From the NCBI GenBank assembly GCA_041750795.1, contig JBGSYQ010000327.1:1-12960 (forward strand): a DNA stretch of 12,960 nucleotides. The letters run 5' to 3'. This DNA comes from JTS-RE94 sp041750795 (GTDB lineage: Bacteria; Planctomycetota; Planctomycetia; Pirellulales; PALSA-1355). The notes beneath the pieces are model-generated. The model was given only the letters and a program-made list of their open reading frames with translations, ran no database searches and had not been told where the DNA came from. Numbering within the stretch: position 1 is the first letter of the stretch; every line of letters starts with the position of its first letter. Shown here piece after piece: positions 6,892 through 12,802 of the stretch. The position numbers and the translations under genes were made by a program.

Positions 6892-6964
6892 GCTAGCGTA
6901 GCTCAATTGGCAGAGCAGCTGATTTGTAATCAGCAGGTTGTGGGTTCAAGTCCCTCCGCTAGCT
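6892..6964 (+). tRNA. tRNA-Thr (anticodon TGT)
   Basis: A 73-nt cloverleaf. The acceptor stem pairs GCTAGCG with CGCTAGC, the D-stem is GCTC/GAGC, and the anticodon stem GCTGA/TCAGC encloses loop TTTGTAA with anticodon TGT, reading ACA. The T-arm GTGGG-TTCAAGT-CCCTC has one T/T mismatch. CCA is not encoded. It is the first gene of the tRNA-tuf cluster, 20 nt after the predicted transcription start. Confidence 0.96.
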
Positions 6965-7079
6965 CGTCGGCGCGGACGGGAGCAGCTTGGAGGCGACGCG
7001 CGGGCGTTCGCTTTCCAGACGGACTAACCGGGAACAGCCCACCCTCGGAGTGTGCGCGCTTCAAGGCTCGAATGGTTCA

Positions 7080-7161
7080 GGGGGGTTTCCCGAGCGGTCA
7101 AAGGGGTCAGACTGTAAATCTGATGGCACTGCCTTCACAGGTTCGAATCCTGTACCCCCCA
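7080..7161 (+). tRNA. tRNA-Tyr (anticodon GTA)
   Basis: An 82-nt class II tRNA with a long variable arm. The acceptor stem pairs GGGGGGT with ACCCCCC, the anticodon stem TCAGA/TCTGA encloses loop CTGTAAA with anticodon GTA, and the T-arm is ACAGG-TTCGAAT-CCTGT. CCA is not encoded. A 115-nt spacer without evident features separates it from tRNA-Thr(TGT). Confidence 0.96.
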
Positions 7162-7219
7162 TGCAAATATGCTGGTCGGTCCGTGGTGTTCTTTCCGGTG
7201 CGCCGAACGCCCAATGAAC

Positions 7220-7290
7220 GCGGGTGTAGCTCAATGGTAGAGCCATAGCCTTCCAAGCTAAAGACGAGGGTTCGATTCCCTTCACCCGCT
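7220..7290 (+). tRNA. tRNA-Gly (anticodon TCC)
   Basis: A 71-nt cloverleaf. The acceptor stem pairs GCGGGTG with CACCCGC, and the D-stem is GCTC/GAGC. The anticodon loop CTTCCAA carries TCC, reading GGA. The anticodon stem ATAGC/GCTAA has an A/A mismatch at its outer end. The T-arm is GAGGG-TTCGATT-CCCTT. CCA is not encoded. Confidence 0.95.
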
Positions 7291-7594
7291 TTGAATAGCG
7301 CGACACACAAAACACAAACGCCACGCAAGCATCGAGACGCCAGCCACCGAGTCAGCCCCCCGCGTACCAACCCGACGAGACAGGAATAGCACGCGACACC
7401 ACGAACAAAATCAGTCACCTGACAAGAGAACCGTAGAGACAAGAGGACGGGCACCGAGGCGCAGCCCGGCGCGGGAACGTAGGCGCAGCCCGGCGCGGGA
7501 ACGTAAACCGAGACGAGCGATTTTTTTGAGAAACCGGCGTGCTCCATCCCATGACGACAGCACTGGCCGGCGACAGGACCAGCGATGGACTCGG
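7291..7594. other. Spacer between tRNA-Gly and the second tRNA-Thr
   Basis: These 304 bases hold no convincing gene. They contain a perfect 24-bp tandem repeat at 7457-7504 and a run of seven T at 7521-7527 with no strong stem before it, so I do not call a terminator. The first part is poor in T. Co-transcription of the flanking tRNAs is likely but not proven. Confidence 0.5.
7457..7504. repeat. Perfect 24-bp tandem duplication
   Basis: Bases 7457-7480 and 7481-7504 are identical (each begins AGGCGCAGCCCGG and ends GGGAACGT). Each unit is itself GC-rich with CCGGCGCGGG inside. It lies between tRNA-Gly and tRNA-Thr(GGT). Perfect identity suggests a recent duplication or a mobile short repeat. 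Confidence 0.85.
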
Positions 7595-7667
<73 letters not shown>

Positions 7668-7738
7668 TTTGGCGGCCACAGGTTCGCGGGTATCGAAACA
7701 CAACTCAATTGACCTAGGGATAAGACCAGGGAGACAGA

Positions 7739-8938
7739 ATGGCCAAGGACACATTTGAACGGAAGAAGCCGCACGTCAACGTTGGGACGATCGGCCACAT
7801 CGATCACGGCAAGACCACGCTGACCGGCGCCTTGTTGGCCGTGCAGTCCGCCAAGGGACTGGCCAACTTCAAGTCGTACGCCGATATCGCCAAGGGCGGT
7901 ACGGTCCGCGATGAAACCAAGACCGTGACCATCGCCGTCAGTCACGTGGAATACGAGTCGGACAACCGACATTACGCCCACATCGACTGTCCGGGACACG
8001 CCGACTTCATCAAGAACATGATCACCGGCGCCGCCCAAATGGACGGAGCGATCCTGGTGGTCTCGGCCGTCGACGGCCCGATGCCCCAGACGCGCGAACA
8101 CATCCTGTTGGCTCGCCAGGTCGGCGTCCCAGCGCTGGTCGTATTCTTGAACAAGTGCGATCTGGTCGACGACGAGGAATTGCTCGAACTGGTCGAACTC
8201 GAACTGCGCGAACTGCTGACCCGGTATGGTTTCCCCGGCGACGACATTCCCATCGTCCGCGGCGCCAGCAAGCCGGCCTACGACAATCCCAAGGATCCGG
8301 CTGCCACCAAGTGCATTCAGGATCTGCTCGACGCCATCGACAGCTACATTCCCGAACCGGTCCGCGAAGTCGACAAACCGTTCCTGATGGCCGTCGAAGA
8401 CGTGTTCTCGATCGAAGGACGTGGCACCGTGGCCACCGGCCGCATCGAGCGCGGCATCGTCAAGGTGGGTGACGAGGTCGAGTGCATCGGTTTGACCGAA
8501 AAGCCCCGCAAGACCACTTGCACGGGCGTGGAAATGTTCAACAAGACGCTCGATCAGGGCCAGGCGGGCGACAACGTCGGCATCCTGTTGCGCGGCATCA
8601 AGCGTGAGGAAATCGAGCGCGGCCAGGTGTTGGCCAAGCCCGGCTCCATCACGCCGCACACCAAGTTCGAGGCGGAAGTCTACGTGCTGTCGAAAGAAGA
8701 GGGTGGCCGCCATACGCCGTTCTTCTCGGGCTACCGCCCGCAGTTCTACTTCCGCACGACTGACGTGACCGGCTCGGCCAACCTGGCCGGCGACGCCGAG
8801 ATGTGCATGCCCGGCGACAATGCCAAGTTGAGCGTCGAGCTGATCACGCCAATCGCCATGGACGACGGTGTCCGCTTCGCCATTCGCGAAGGCGGTCGCA
8901 CGGTCGGCTCGGGCGTGGTGACGAAAATCATCGCCTGA
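7739..8938 (+). CDS. tuf: Elongation factor Tu
   Basis: EF-Tu is the GTPase that delivers aminoacyl-tRNA to the ribosomal A site. The 399-residue protein has all three domains. P-loop GHIDHGKT is at 19-26, switch II DCPGHAD at 83-89, NKCD at 138-141, and domain III includes 'GGRHTPFFSGYRPQFYFRTT'. Switch I is unusual: 'KTVTIAVSHVEY' stands where most bacteria have 'RGITINTSHVEY', and the stretch before it is about two residues longer than in E. coli. The G5 region reads 'VRGASKPA' rather than the usual 'VRGSALKAL'. The ATG has AGGGAG 5 nt upstream. It follows tRNA-Thr directly, with no separate promoter evident, and precedes tRNA-Trp and secE. Confidence 0.98.
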   Translation: MAKDTFERKKPHVNVGTIGHIDHGKTTLTGALLAVQSAKGLANFKSYADIAKGGTVRDETKTVTIAVSHVEYESDNRHYAHIDCPGHADFIKNMITGAAQMDGAILVVSAVDGPMPQTREHILLARQVGVPALVVFLNKCDLVDDEELLELVELELRELLTRYGFPGDDIPIVRGASKPAYDNPKDPAATKCIQDLLDAIDSYIPEPVREVDKPFLMAVEDVFSIEGRGTVATGRIERGIVKVGDEVECIGLTEKPRKTTCTGVEMFNKTLDQGQAGDNVGILLRGIKREEIERGQVLAKPGSITPHTKFEAEVYVLSKEEGGRHTPFFSGYRPQFYFRTTDVTGSANLAGDAEMCMPGDNAKLSVELITPIAMDDGVRFAIREGGRTVGSGVVTKIIA

Positions 8939-8964
8939 CGAAGGCGAAGCGAAACGGCGCGTCG

Positions 8965-9000
8965 TCCGGTCCGCTGGGGTAACGCCTCCGGCGGACCGGA
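8965..9000 (+). terminator. Hairpin after tuf (no T-tract)
   Basis: A perfect 10-bp stem pairs 8965-8974 (TCCGGTCCGC) with 8991-9000 (GCGGACCGGA) around a 16-nt loop that can itself pair weakly. It starts 26 nt after the tuf stop. There is no T-run, so it may be a leaky terminator, a stability element or a processing site between tuf and tRNA-Trp. Confidence 0.45.
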
Positions 9001-9037
9001 ACGCACGCAAAACGAGCGGAAGGGCGCTCGATCGGTC

Positions 9038-9069
9038 GGCCTCAGTCAGGCCGCTCGATTGAGCGGCTT
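9038..9069 (+). other. Overlapping alternative hairpins before tRNA-Trp
   Basis: A 5-bp stem (9038-9042 GGCCT with 9048-9052 AGGCC) shares bases 9048-9052 with a longer 9-bp stem (9048-9056 with 9061-9069, loop GATT, one G-T pair). Only one can form at a time. They end 9 nt before tRNA-Trp. They may be part of a processing or attenuation structure; no T-tract follows. Confidence 0.35.
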
Positions 9070-9078
9070 GCCGCCCAC

Positions 9079-9151
9079 AGGGGTGTAGCTCAATTGGCAG
9101 AGCGCTGGTCTCCAAAACCAGAGGTTGCGAGTTCAATTCCCGCCGCCCCTG
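9079..9151 (+). tRNA. tRNA-Trp (anticodon CCA)
   Basis: A 73-nt cloverleaf. The acceptor stem AGGGGTG pairs with CGCCCCT with one G-T pair, the anticodon stem CTGGT/ACCAG encloses loop CTCCAAA with anticodon CCA, and the T-arm is GCGAG-TTCAATT-CCCGC. The three bases after the discriminator G (9152-9154) read CCA, so the 3' end may be encoded, unlike the other four tRNAs here. Its place between tuf and secE is known from other bacteria. Confidence 0.96.
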
Positions 9152-9166
9152 CCAATGACCACGAAG

Positions 9167-9198
9167 CGTGCGGCGCCTGTTTCGCAAAGCGCCGCACG
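9167..9198 (+). terminator. Strong hairpin after tRNA-Trp (no T-tract)
   Basis: A perfect 10-bp stem pairs 9167-9176 (CGTGCGGCGC) with 9189-9198 (GCGCCGCACG), and TTT/AAA in the 12-nt loop can add pairs. GGGGGAT follows rather than T's. It may partly end transcription or protect or define the tRNA 3' end before secE. Confidence 0.5.
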
Positions 9199-9251
9199 GG
9201 GGATGAGGTTGCGAAAAACGGCGCGCCACGACGACGCGCCCGTTCGGCAGT

Positions 9252-9293
9252 CAACGGGCAAGTAGCAACAGGAAAGTAGCAACGGGCAAGTAG
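9252..9293. repeat. Three tandem copies of a 14-bp unit
   Basis: Adjacent copies at 9252-9265, 9266-9279 and 9280-9293. The first and third are CAACGGGCAAGTAG; the middle is CAACAGGAAAGTAG, with two changes. It lies about 105 bp before secE. Such arrays can change copy number, but no function is evident. Confidence 0.8.
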
Positions 9294-9398
9294 TCCGTTA
9301 GCAAGCGAAGCAGTTCACAGGACGACGCACAAAGCGGAGCGGTCCGGCGATCGGTCGCTGGGAATCGCTGCAAGGAGCATCACAGGCAGAACCAGGTT

Positions 9399-9839
9399 AT
9401 GGCCAAAGAGAAAACCGCGACCGCCAATCCGATCATGCGTGAGCTGTTTCAGTTCAGCCTGTACAAGCGCAGCCAGGGTCGTATTGCGCGCCAAGTGACC
9501 TTCGCGGCGATGTGGATCTGCGTCGCCTTGGGCTCCTGGCGATTGAGCGTGTTCGAAGTCGACGCCGGCCGCACGATGCAATTCGTGGTGCCGGCCATCG
9601 TTTTTGCGCTGGGCACCTGGCTGGCCTTTCGCCTGGTGAACGTGCCGGCCTTCGCCGATTTTTTGATCGCCGTCGAAGCCGAAATGAACAAGGTTTCCTG
9701 GCCCACTCGCAGTGAGTTGTTTCGCAGTTCGCTGGTCGTGATCTTCTGCATCTTTTTCCTGGCCGCGATCCTCTACGTCTACGACTTGTTCTGGACCATG
9801 TTGTTGCAGCTTTTGCGGGTCGTTGGCGTCGATTCCTAG
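9399..9839 (+). CDS. secE: Preprotein translocase subunit SecE
   Basis: SecE clamps SecY in the inner-membrane SecYEG channel. The 146-residue protein has the family signature at residues 95-110 (EMNKVSWPTRSELFRS), the amphipathic helix, followed by the essential membrane helix at about 111-135. Two further hydrophobic segments at about 33-49 and 61-79 make it a three-helix form like that of E. coli, somewhat longer than E. coli's 127 residues, rather than the minimal one-helix form. It starts MAKEKTATANPIMRELFQFS. The SD is poor: only AGG two bases before the ATG, with a good GGAG much too far upstream. nusG follows after 62 bp, the standard secE-nusG pair. Confidence 0.96.
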   Translation: MAKEKTATANPIMRELFQFSLYKRSQGRIARQVTFAAMWICVALGSWRLSVFEVDAGRTMQFVVPAIVFALGTWLAFRLVNVPAFADFLIAVEAEMNKVSWPTRSELFRSSLVVIFCIFFLAAILYVYDLFWTMLLQLLRVVGVDS

Positions 9840-9901
9840 CGCTCGACCCGTTTGCCAAGTTCCCTTTTCCGCCGCCGCCCGTTGTTTCAGGACCACCTCG
9901 C

Positions 9902-10753
9902 GTGATTGAAAACCCGCAAAATTCGAGCCAGCAACTCCCCGACGACAACGGGCTGGAGGTGCATTCGAATCCGGCGGCAACGACCGGCGGCTTCGGCGAC
10001 CCCGCCACGCCCACGCGATCCGACGAGCCGCAGGTCGAAACGGCGCCTGTCGACGAAGCCTCCGCTCCAGACCCGACGGCTGCGCATGAAGGTGCTGCCG
10101 ACGAGGCTGCTGCGCAAACGTCCGCCAGCGACGTCGCCGACGAACACGATGCGCCGGCGGTCGAAGCCGAGGAGCCCGAGCGTGGCCCGATCGAAGAGAC
10201 GCCGCCAGCCGACGAGCCGCCCAAGTTGGATTGGTTCATCCTCAAGGTGCAGAGCAACCGCGAGGACTCGATTCGCGAGAGCCTGAAGCGCCGCGTGGCG
10301 GTGGCCGGCCTGGACCGCTACTTCGACGAGATCATCGTACCGGTGGAGATGGTCTCGGAGTTCAAAGGGGGCAAGAAGCGGGTGGTGAAGCGCAAGCTGT
10401 ACCCCGGCTATCTCGTCGTCCACATGGAGATCAACGAGGATACCTGGTTCCTGGTGCGCGAGACGCCGGGCATCGGCGACTTCACCGGCTCGGCCGGCAA
10501 GCCCACGCCCATGCTGCCGCACGAGGTCGCCAAGATCGTCTCCAAGCAGGAAGAAAAAACCGACGAAGCGCCCAAGCTGAAGATCAACTTCCATGTGGGC
10601 GACCGCGTCAAAATCAACGAAGGCACGTTCGACAATTTCGAAGGCGAAGTCGACTCGATCGACGAGGCCAGCGGCCGCGTTACCGTGATGATCAACATTT
10701 TCGGCCGCTCCACCCCCGTCGAACTCGAATACTGGCAAATCGAAAACATTTAG
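9902..10753 (+). CDS. nusG: Transcription termination/antitermination protein NusG, with acidic N-terminal extension
   Basis: NusG binds RNA polymerase through its NGN domain and ribosomal S10 or Rho through its KOW domain. Residues about 109-215 form the NGN domain (LDWFILKVQSNREDSIRESL, then KRKLYPGYLVVHM and 'VRETPGIGDFTGSAGKPTPM'). Residues about 229-283 form the KOW domain ('VGDRVKINEGTFDNFEGEV', 'IFGRSTPVELEYWQIE'). Residues 1-108 are extra: an Ala/Glu/Asp/Pro-rich, probably disordered stretch not found in the standard protein of about 180 residues. The GTG start at 9902 has AGGA 9 nt upstream, which supports the extension being translated; codon use looks coding across it. Reverse-strand frames opposite the gene are shadows. 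Confidence 0.95.
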   Translation: MIENPQNSSQQLPDDNGLEVHSNPAATTGGFGDPATPTRSDEPQVETAPVDEASAPDPTAAHEGAADEAAAQTSASDVADEHDAPAVEAEEPERGPIEETPPADEPPKLDWFILKVQSNREDSIRESLKRRVAVAGLDRYFDEIIVPVEMVSEFKGGKKRVVKRKLYPGYLVVHMEINEDTWFLVRETPGIGDFTGSAGKPTPMLPHEVAKIVSKQEEKTDEAPKLKINFHVGDRVKINEGTFDNFEGEVDSIDEASGRVTVMINIFGRSTPVELEYWQIENI

Positions 10754-10756
10754 AAA

Positions 10757-10835
10757 AGTGGCTAGTGGTTGGTGGCTAGTGACTAGTCATGACAGCCGTC
10801 GGCCCCTGATGAACGAAAACTAACCACTAGCCACT
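10757..10835. repeat. Inverted pair of degenerate 7-bp repeat arrays between nusG and rplK
   Basis: From 10757 the plus strand reads as heptamers AGTGGCT, AGTGGTT, GGTGGCT, AGTGACT; the minus strand from about 10843 down to 10819 reads AGTGGTT, AGTGGCT, AGTGGTT. The two arrays face each other, so 10757-10770 (AGTGGCTAGTGGTT) pairs perfectly with 10822-10835, extendable by three more pairs (one G-T) to 10773/10819. The loop of about 45 nt contains the end of the left array. The hairpin starts 3 nt after the nusG stop and ends 10 nt before the rplK ATG, filling the whole spacer. Confidence 0.85.
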
Positions 10836-10845
10836 AACCACTACT

Positions 10846-11271
10846 ATGGCAAAGCAACTCGTCGGCACCGCGAAGTTCCAAGTCCCAGGCGGCCAGGCTA
10901 CTCCGGCTCCGCCGGTCGGCACTTCGTTGGGCAAATACGGCATTAACCTGGGCCAGTTCGTCTCGCAGTTCAACGAGCGGACCCGCGAGGCCGGCGGCAT
11001 GCCGATTCCCGTGGTGGTCAACGTCTACAACGACCGCAGCTTCGACTTCGCGACCAAAAGCCCCCCGGCGGCCGCGCTGCTCAAGCAAGCGGCCCAGATC
11101 GCCAAAGGTTCGGGCGTGCCCAACAAGGAAAAAGTCGGCAGCGTGACGCGCGACCAGATTAAAGACATCGTGAAACAGAAAACCGCCGACCTCAATGCCC
11201 GCGACGACGAACATGCCGCGCGGATGATTGAAGGCACGGCACGCAGCATGGGCCTTAACGTCACGGATTGA
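10846..11271 (+). CDS. rplK: 50S ribosomal protein L11
   Basis: L11 forms, with 23S rRNA helices 43-44, the GTPase-associated centre at the base of the L10/L12 stalk, and is the target region of thiostrepton. The 141-residue length is normal. The N-terminal domain reads 'QATPAPPVGTSLGKYGINLG', where most bacteria have 'PPVGPALG': position 26 is Thr instead of Pro. The C-terminal RNA-binding domain has 'FATKSPPAAALLKQAA' and 'GSVTRDQIKDIVKQKTADLN'. The ATG at 10846 has no SD: the preceding bases are the pyrimidine/A-rich end of an inverted heptamer repeat. It heads rplK-rplA-rplJ-rplL, with the usual rplA following. Confidence 0.97.
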   Translation: MAKQLVGTAKFQVPGGQATPAPPVGTSLGKYGINLGQFVSQFNERTREAGGMPIPVVVNVYNDRSFDFATKSPPAAALLKQAAQIAKGSGVPNKEKVGSVTRDQIKDIVKQKTADLNARDDEHAARMIEGTARSMGLNVTD

Positions 11272-11363
11272 CCCGGCATTCCGACCGCGGCCATGACCCG
11301 AGTGCCATTGCCGATAAACTCCGACCAACGAACACTTTCCCCGCCGGCCAACGCCGTCCAATC

Positions 11364-12053
11364 ATGACCACGAAAACGAAACTACCCAAACGGATGCGAC
11401 CGCTGGCCGACACGCATCCCGGCAAGACCCCGCAACCGGTCGAAGCCGCGGTCAAGATTCTCAAGCAATACAACAACGTGAAGTTCGACCAGTCGGTCGA
11501 CATCGCCATGCGGTTGGGCGTCGACGCCAAGCAAGCCGACCAGATCGTGCGCGGCTCGCTGGTGTTGCCCCACGGCATCGGCAAGACGCTGCGCGTGATC
11601 GTGTTTGCCAAGGGCGACCTGGCCGCCGCGGCCACCGAGGCCGGCGCCGACGAGGTGGGCGGCGAGGAGTTGGCCAAGAAGATCAAGGACGGCTGGACCG
11701 ATTTCGACGCCTGTATCGCCGCACCGGACATGATGGGCATCGTTGGCCCGCTGGGTCGCGTGCTCGGTCCGCGCGGTTTGATGCCCTCGCCCCGCGCCGG
11801 CACCGTCACTCCCGAAATCGCCAAAACGGTCCGCGAATACAAGGCCGGCAAGGTCGAGTTCCGCAACGATGCCGCCGGCATTGTCCACGCGGTGGTCGGC
11901 AAATTGAGTTTCGACGTGCCCAAGCTGACCGACAACATCAACGCCTTCATCCACCACATTCAAGCCCTCAAGCCGCACACGGTGAAAGGGCACTACATCA
12001 AGAGCATCAGCATAAGCGCCACGATGAGCCCTTCGGTGTACATCGCAAGCTAA
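11364..12053 (+). CDS. rplA: 50S ribosomal protein L1
   Basis: L1 forms the mobile L1 stalk at the E site and in many bacteria represses its own operon by binding its mRNA. The 229-residue protein shows the conserved core: 'LPHGIGKTLRVIVFAKG', 'APDMMGIVGPLGRVLGPRGL' followed by MPSPRAGTVT, and 'KAGKVEFRNDAAGIVHAVVG'. The start is the ATG at 11364, giving family-typical length; the frame stays open back to a TTG overlapping the rplK stop, but that 32-residue extension is not L1-like. No SD precedes the ATG. The 92-nt spacer after rplK shows no clear L1-binding mimic that I can identify. Confidence 0.97.
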   Translation: MTTKTKLPKRMRPLADTHPGKTPQPVEAAVKILKQYNNVKFDQSVDIAMRLGVDAKQADQIVRGSLVLPHGIGKTLRVIVFAKGDLAAAATEAGADEVGGEELAKKIKDGWTDFDACIAAPDMMGIVGPLGRVLGPRGLMPSPRAGTVTPEIAKTVREYKAGKVEFRNDAAGIVHAVVGKLSFDVPKLTDNINAFIHHIQALKPHTVKGHYIKSISISATMSPSVYIAS

Positions 12054-12093
12054 CGGAGCGCCCTTCCAGCCAGGCTGCCGACGGTCGATAACC

Positions 12094-12636
12094 ATGAGCA
12101 AACTTGTCAAAGATTTAGTGACGCAGGAACTGAAACGCGAGCTGGACGGCGTCCAGGACTTGCTGCTGGTCAACGTCATCGGCCTGTCGGCCGATCGCAC
12201 CACGGCCTTGCGCAAATCGCTCCGCGAAAAGAACATCAAGCTGCTGGTCGTCAAGAACAGCCTGGCGCGCCGCGCGACCGAGGGCACGGTGCTGGCGCCG
12301 GCTTTTGAAGGCTCGGCCGGCACGCTGGCCATGGTCTGGGGCACCACGGACATCGTGGCCCTGGCCAAGGAAGTCGCGCGGCTGGCGGCCGACAAGCAGT
12401 ACGAAGCCTTTAAGGCGCGCGGCGGCGTCATGGACGGCACGCGGCTGGCGCCCGAGGAAGTGGAACAGATCAGCAAGTGGCCCACGCGCGAGGAGCAGAT
12501 CAGCTTGCTGGTCGGTCAAATCCTTTCGCCGGGCGCCAAGCTGGCCAGCCAGTTGAACGCCGGCGGCGGCGCGCTGGTCAGCCAGATCAAGCAAATCGGC
12601 GAAAAGGAAGACAGCGAAGCGGCAACTGCTTCGTAA
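12094..12636 (+). CDS. rplJ: 50S ribosomal protein L10
   Basis: L10 anchors L7/L12 dimers to the ribosome and forms the stalk base with L11. The 180-residue protein has 'LLVNVIGLSADRTTALRKSL', the 'VVKNSLARRA' motif at residues 52-61, and a C-terminal helix region 'GAKLASQLNAGGGALVSQIK' that binds L12 dimers. Length is close to the family norm. The ATG at 12094 lies 40 nt after rplA without a clear SD. The stop TAA (12634-12636) lies inside a 21-bp tandem repeat. Its usual partner rplL follows after 166 bp. Confidence 0.97.
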   Translation: MSKLVKDLVTQELKRELDGVQDLLLVNVIGLSADRTTALRKSLREKNIKLLVVKNSLARRATEGTVLAPAFEGSAGTLAMVWGTTDIVALAKEVARLAADKQYEAFKARGGVMDGTRLAPEEVEQISKWPTREEQISLLVGQILSPGAKLASQLNAGGGALVSQIKQIGEKEDSEAATAS

Positions 12637-12690
12637 CGGAAACACGATCGTTCGTAACGGAAACACGACTGCGTTGCGAAAACACGACAA
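12630..12690. repeat. 21-bp tandem repeat overlapping the rplJ stop codon
   Basis: Units at 12630-12650 and 12651-12671 share TTCGTAACGGAAACACGA followed by a variable triplet; a third degraded copy (CGTTGCGAAAACACGAC) follows from 12672 to about 12690. The first unit contains the rplJ stop (TCG TAA). The array fills part of the unusually long rplJ-rplL spacer. Confidence 0.75.
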
Positions 12691-12700
12691 CCCCCTGCGG

Positions 12701-12717
12701 CGCGAGAGCGTCTCGCG
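12701..12717 (+). other. Compact hairpin in the rplJ-rplL spacer
   Basis: CGCGAGA (12701-12707) pairs perfectly with TCTCGCG (12711-12717) around a 3-nt loop GCG. No T-run follows, so it is not a standard terminator. It could modulate transcript stability or the rplL/rplJ expression ratio; that is inference. Confidence 0.4.
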
Positions 12718-12802
12718 ACGAACCACGATAGAACGACCCCGTTGAACGCGGCGGCGGCAGACCCCGGCTGCGTCACACCAAGCGAGAAAGGAAAGTACTG
12801 CG

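Noticed and set aside
6532..7248. 238-codon plus-strand open frame upstream of and across tRNAs
   Set aside because: It passes through the tRNA-Thr and tRNA-Tyr genes and has no SD or recognisable domain.
7521..7527. Run of seven T as a terminator between tRNA-Gly and tRNA-Thr
   Set aside because: No stable GC-rich stem directly precedes it.
9252..9293. Short repeats as a CRISPR array
   Set aside because: Units are directly adjacent without spacers and only 14 bp long; no cas gene is present.
9887..10738. 283-codon open frame on the minus strand
   Set aside because: Antisense shadow of nusG, arising from GC-rich codon structure; no recognisable domain.
11268..11363. Upstream TTG start extending L1 by 32 residues and overlapping the rplK stop
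   Set aside because: The extension is not L1-like, and the ATG at 11364 gives the family-typical length.
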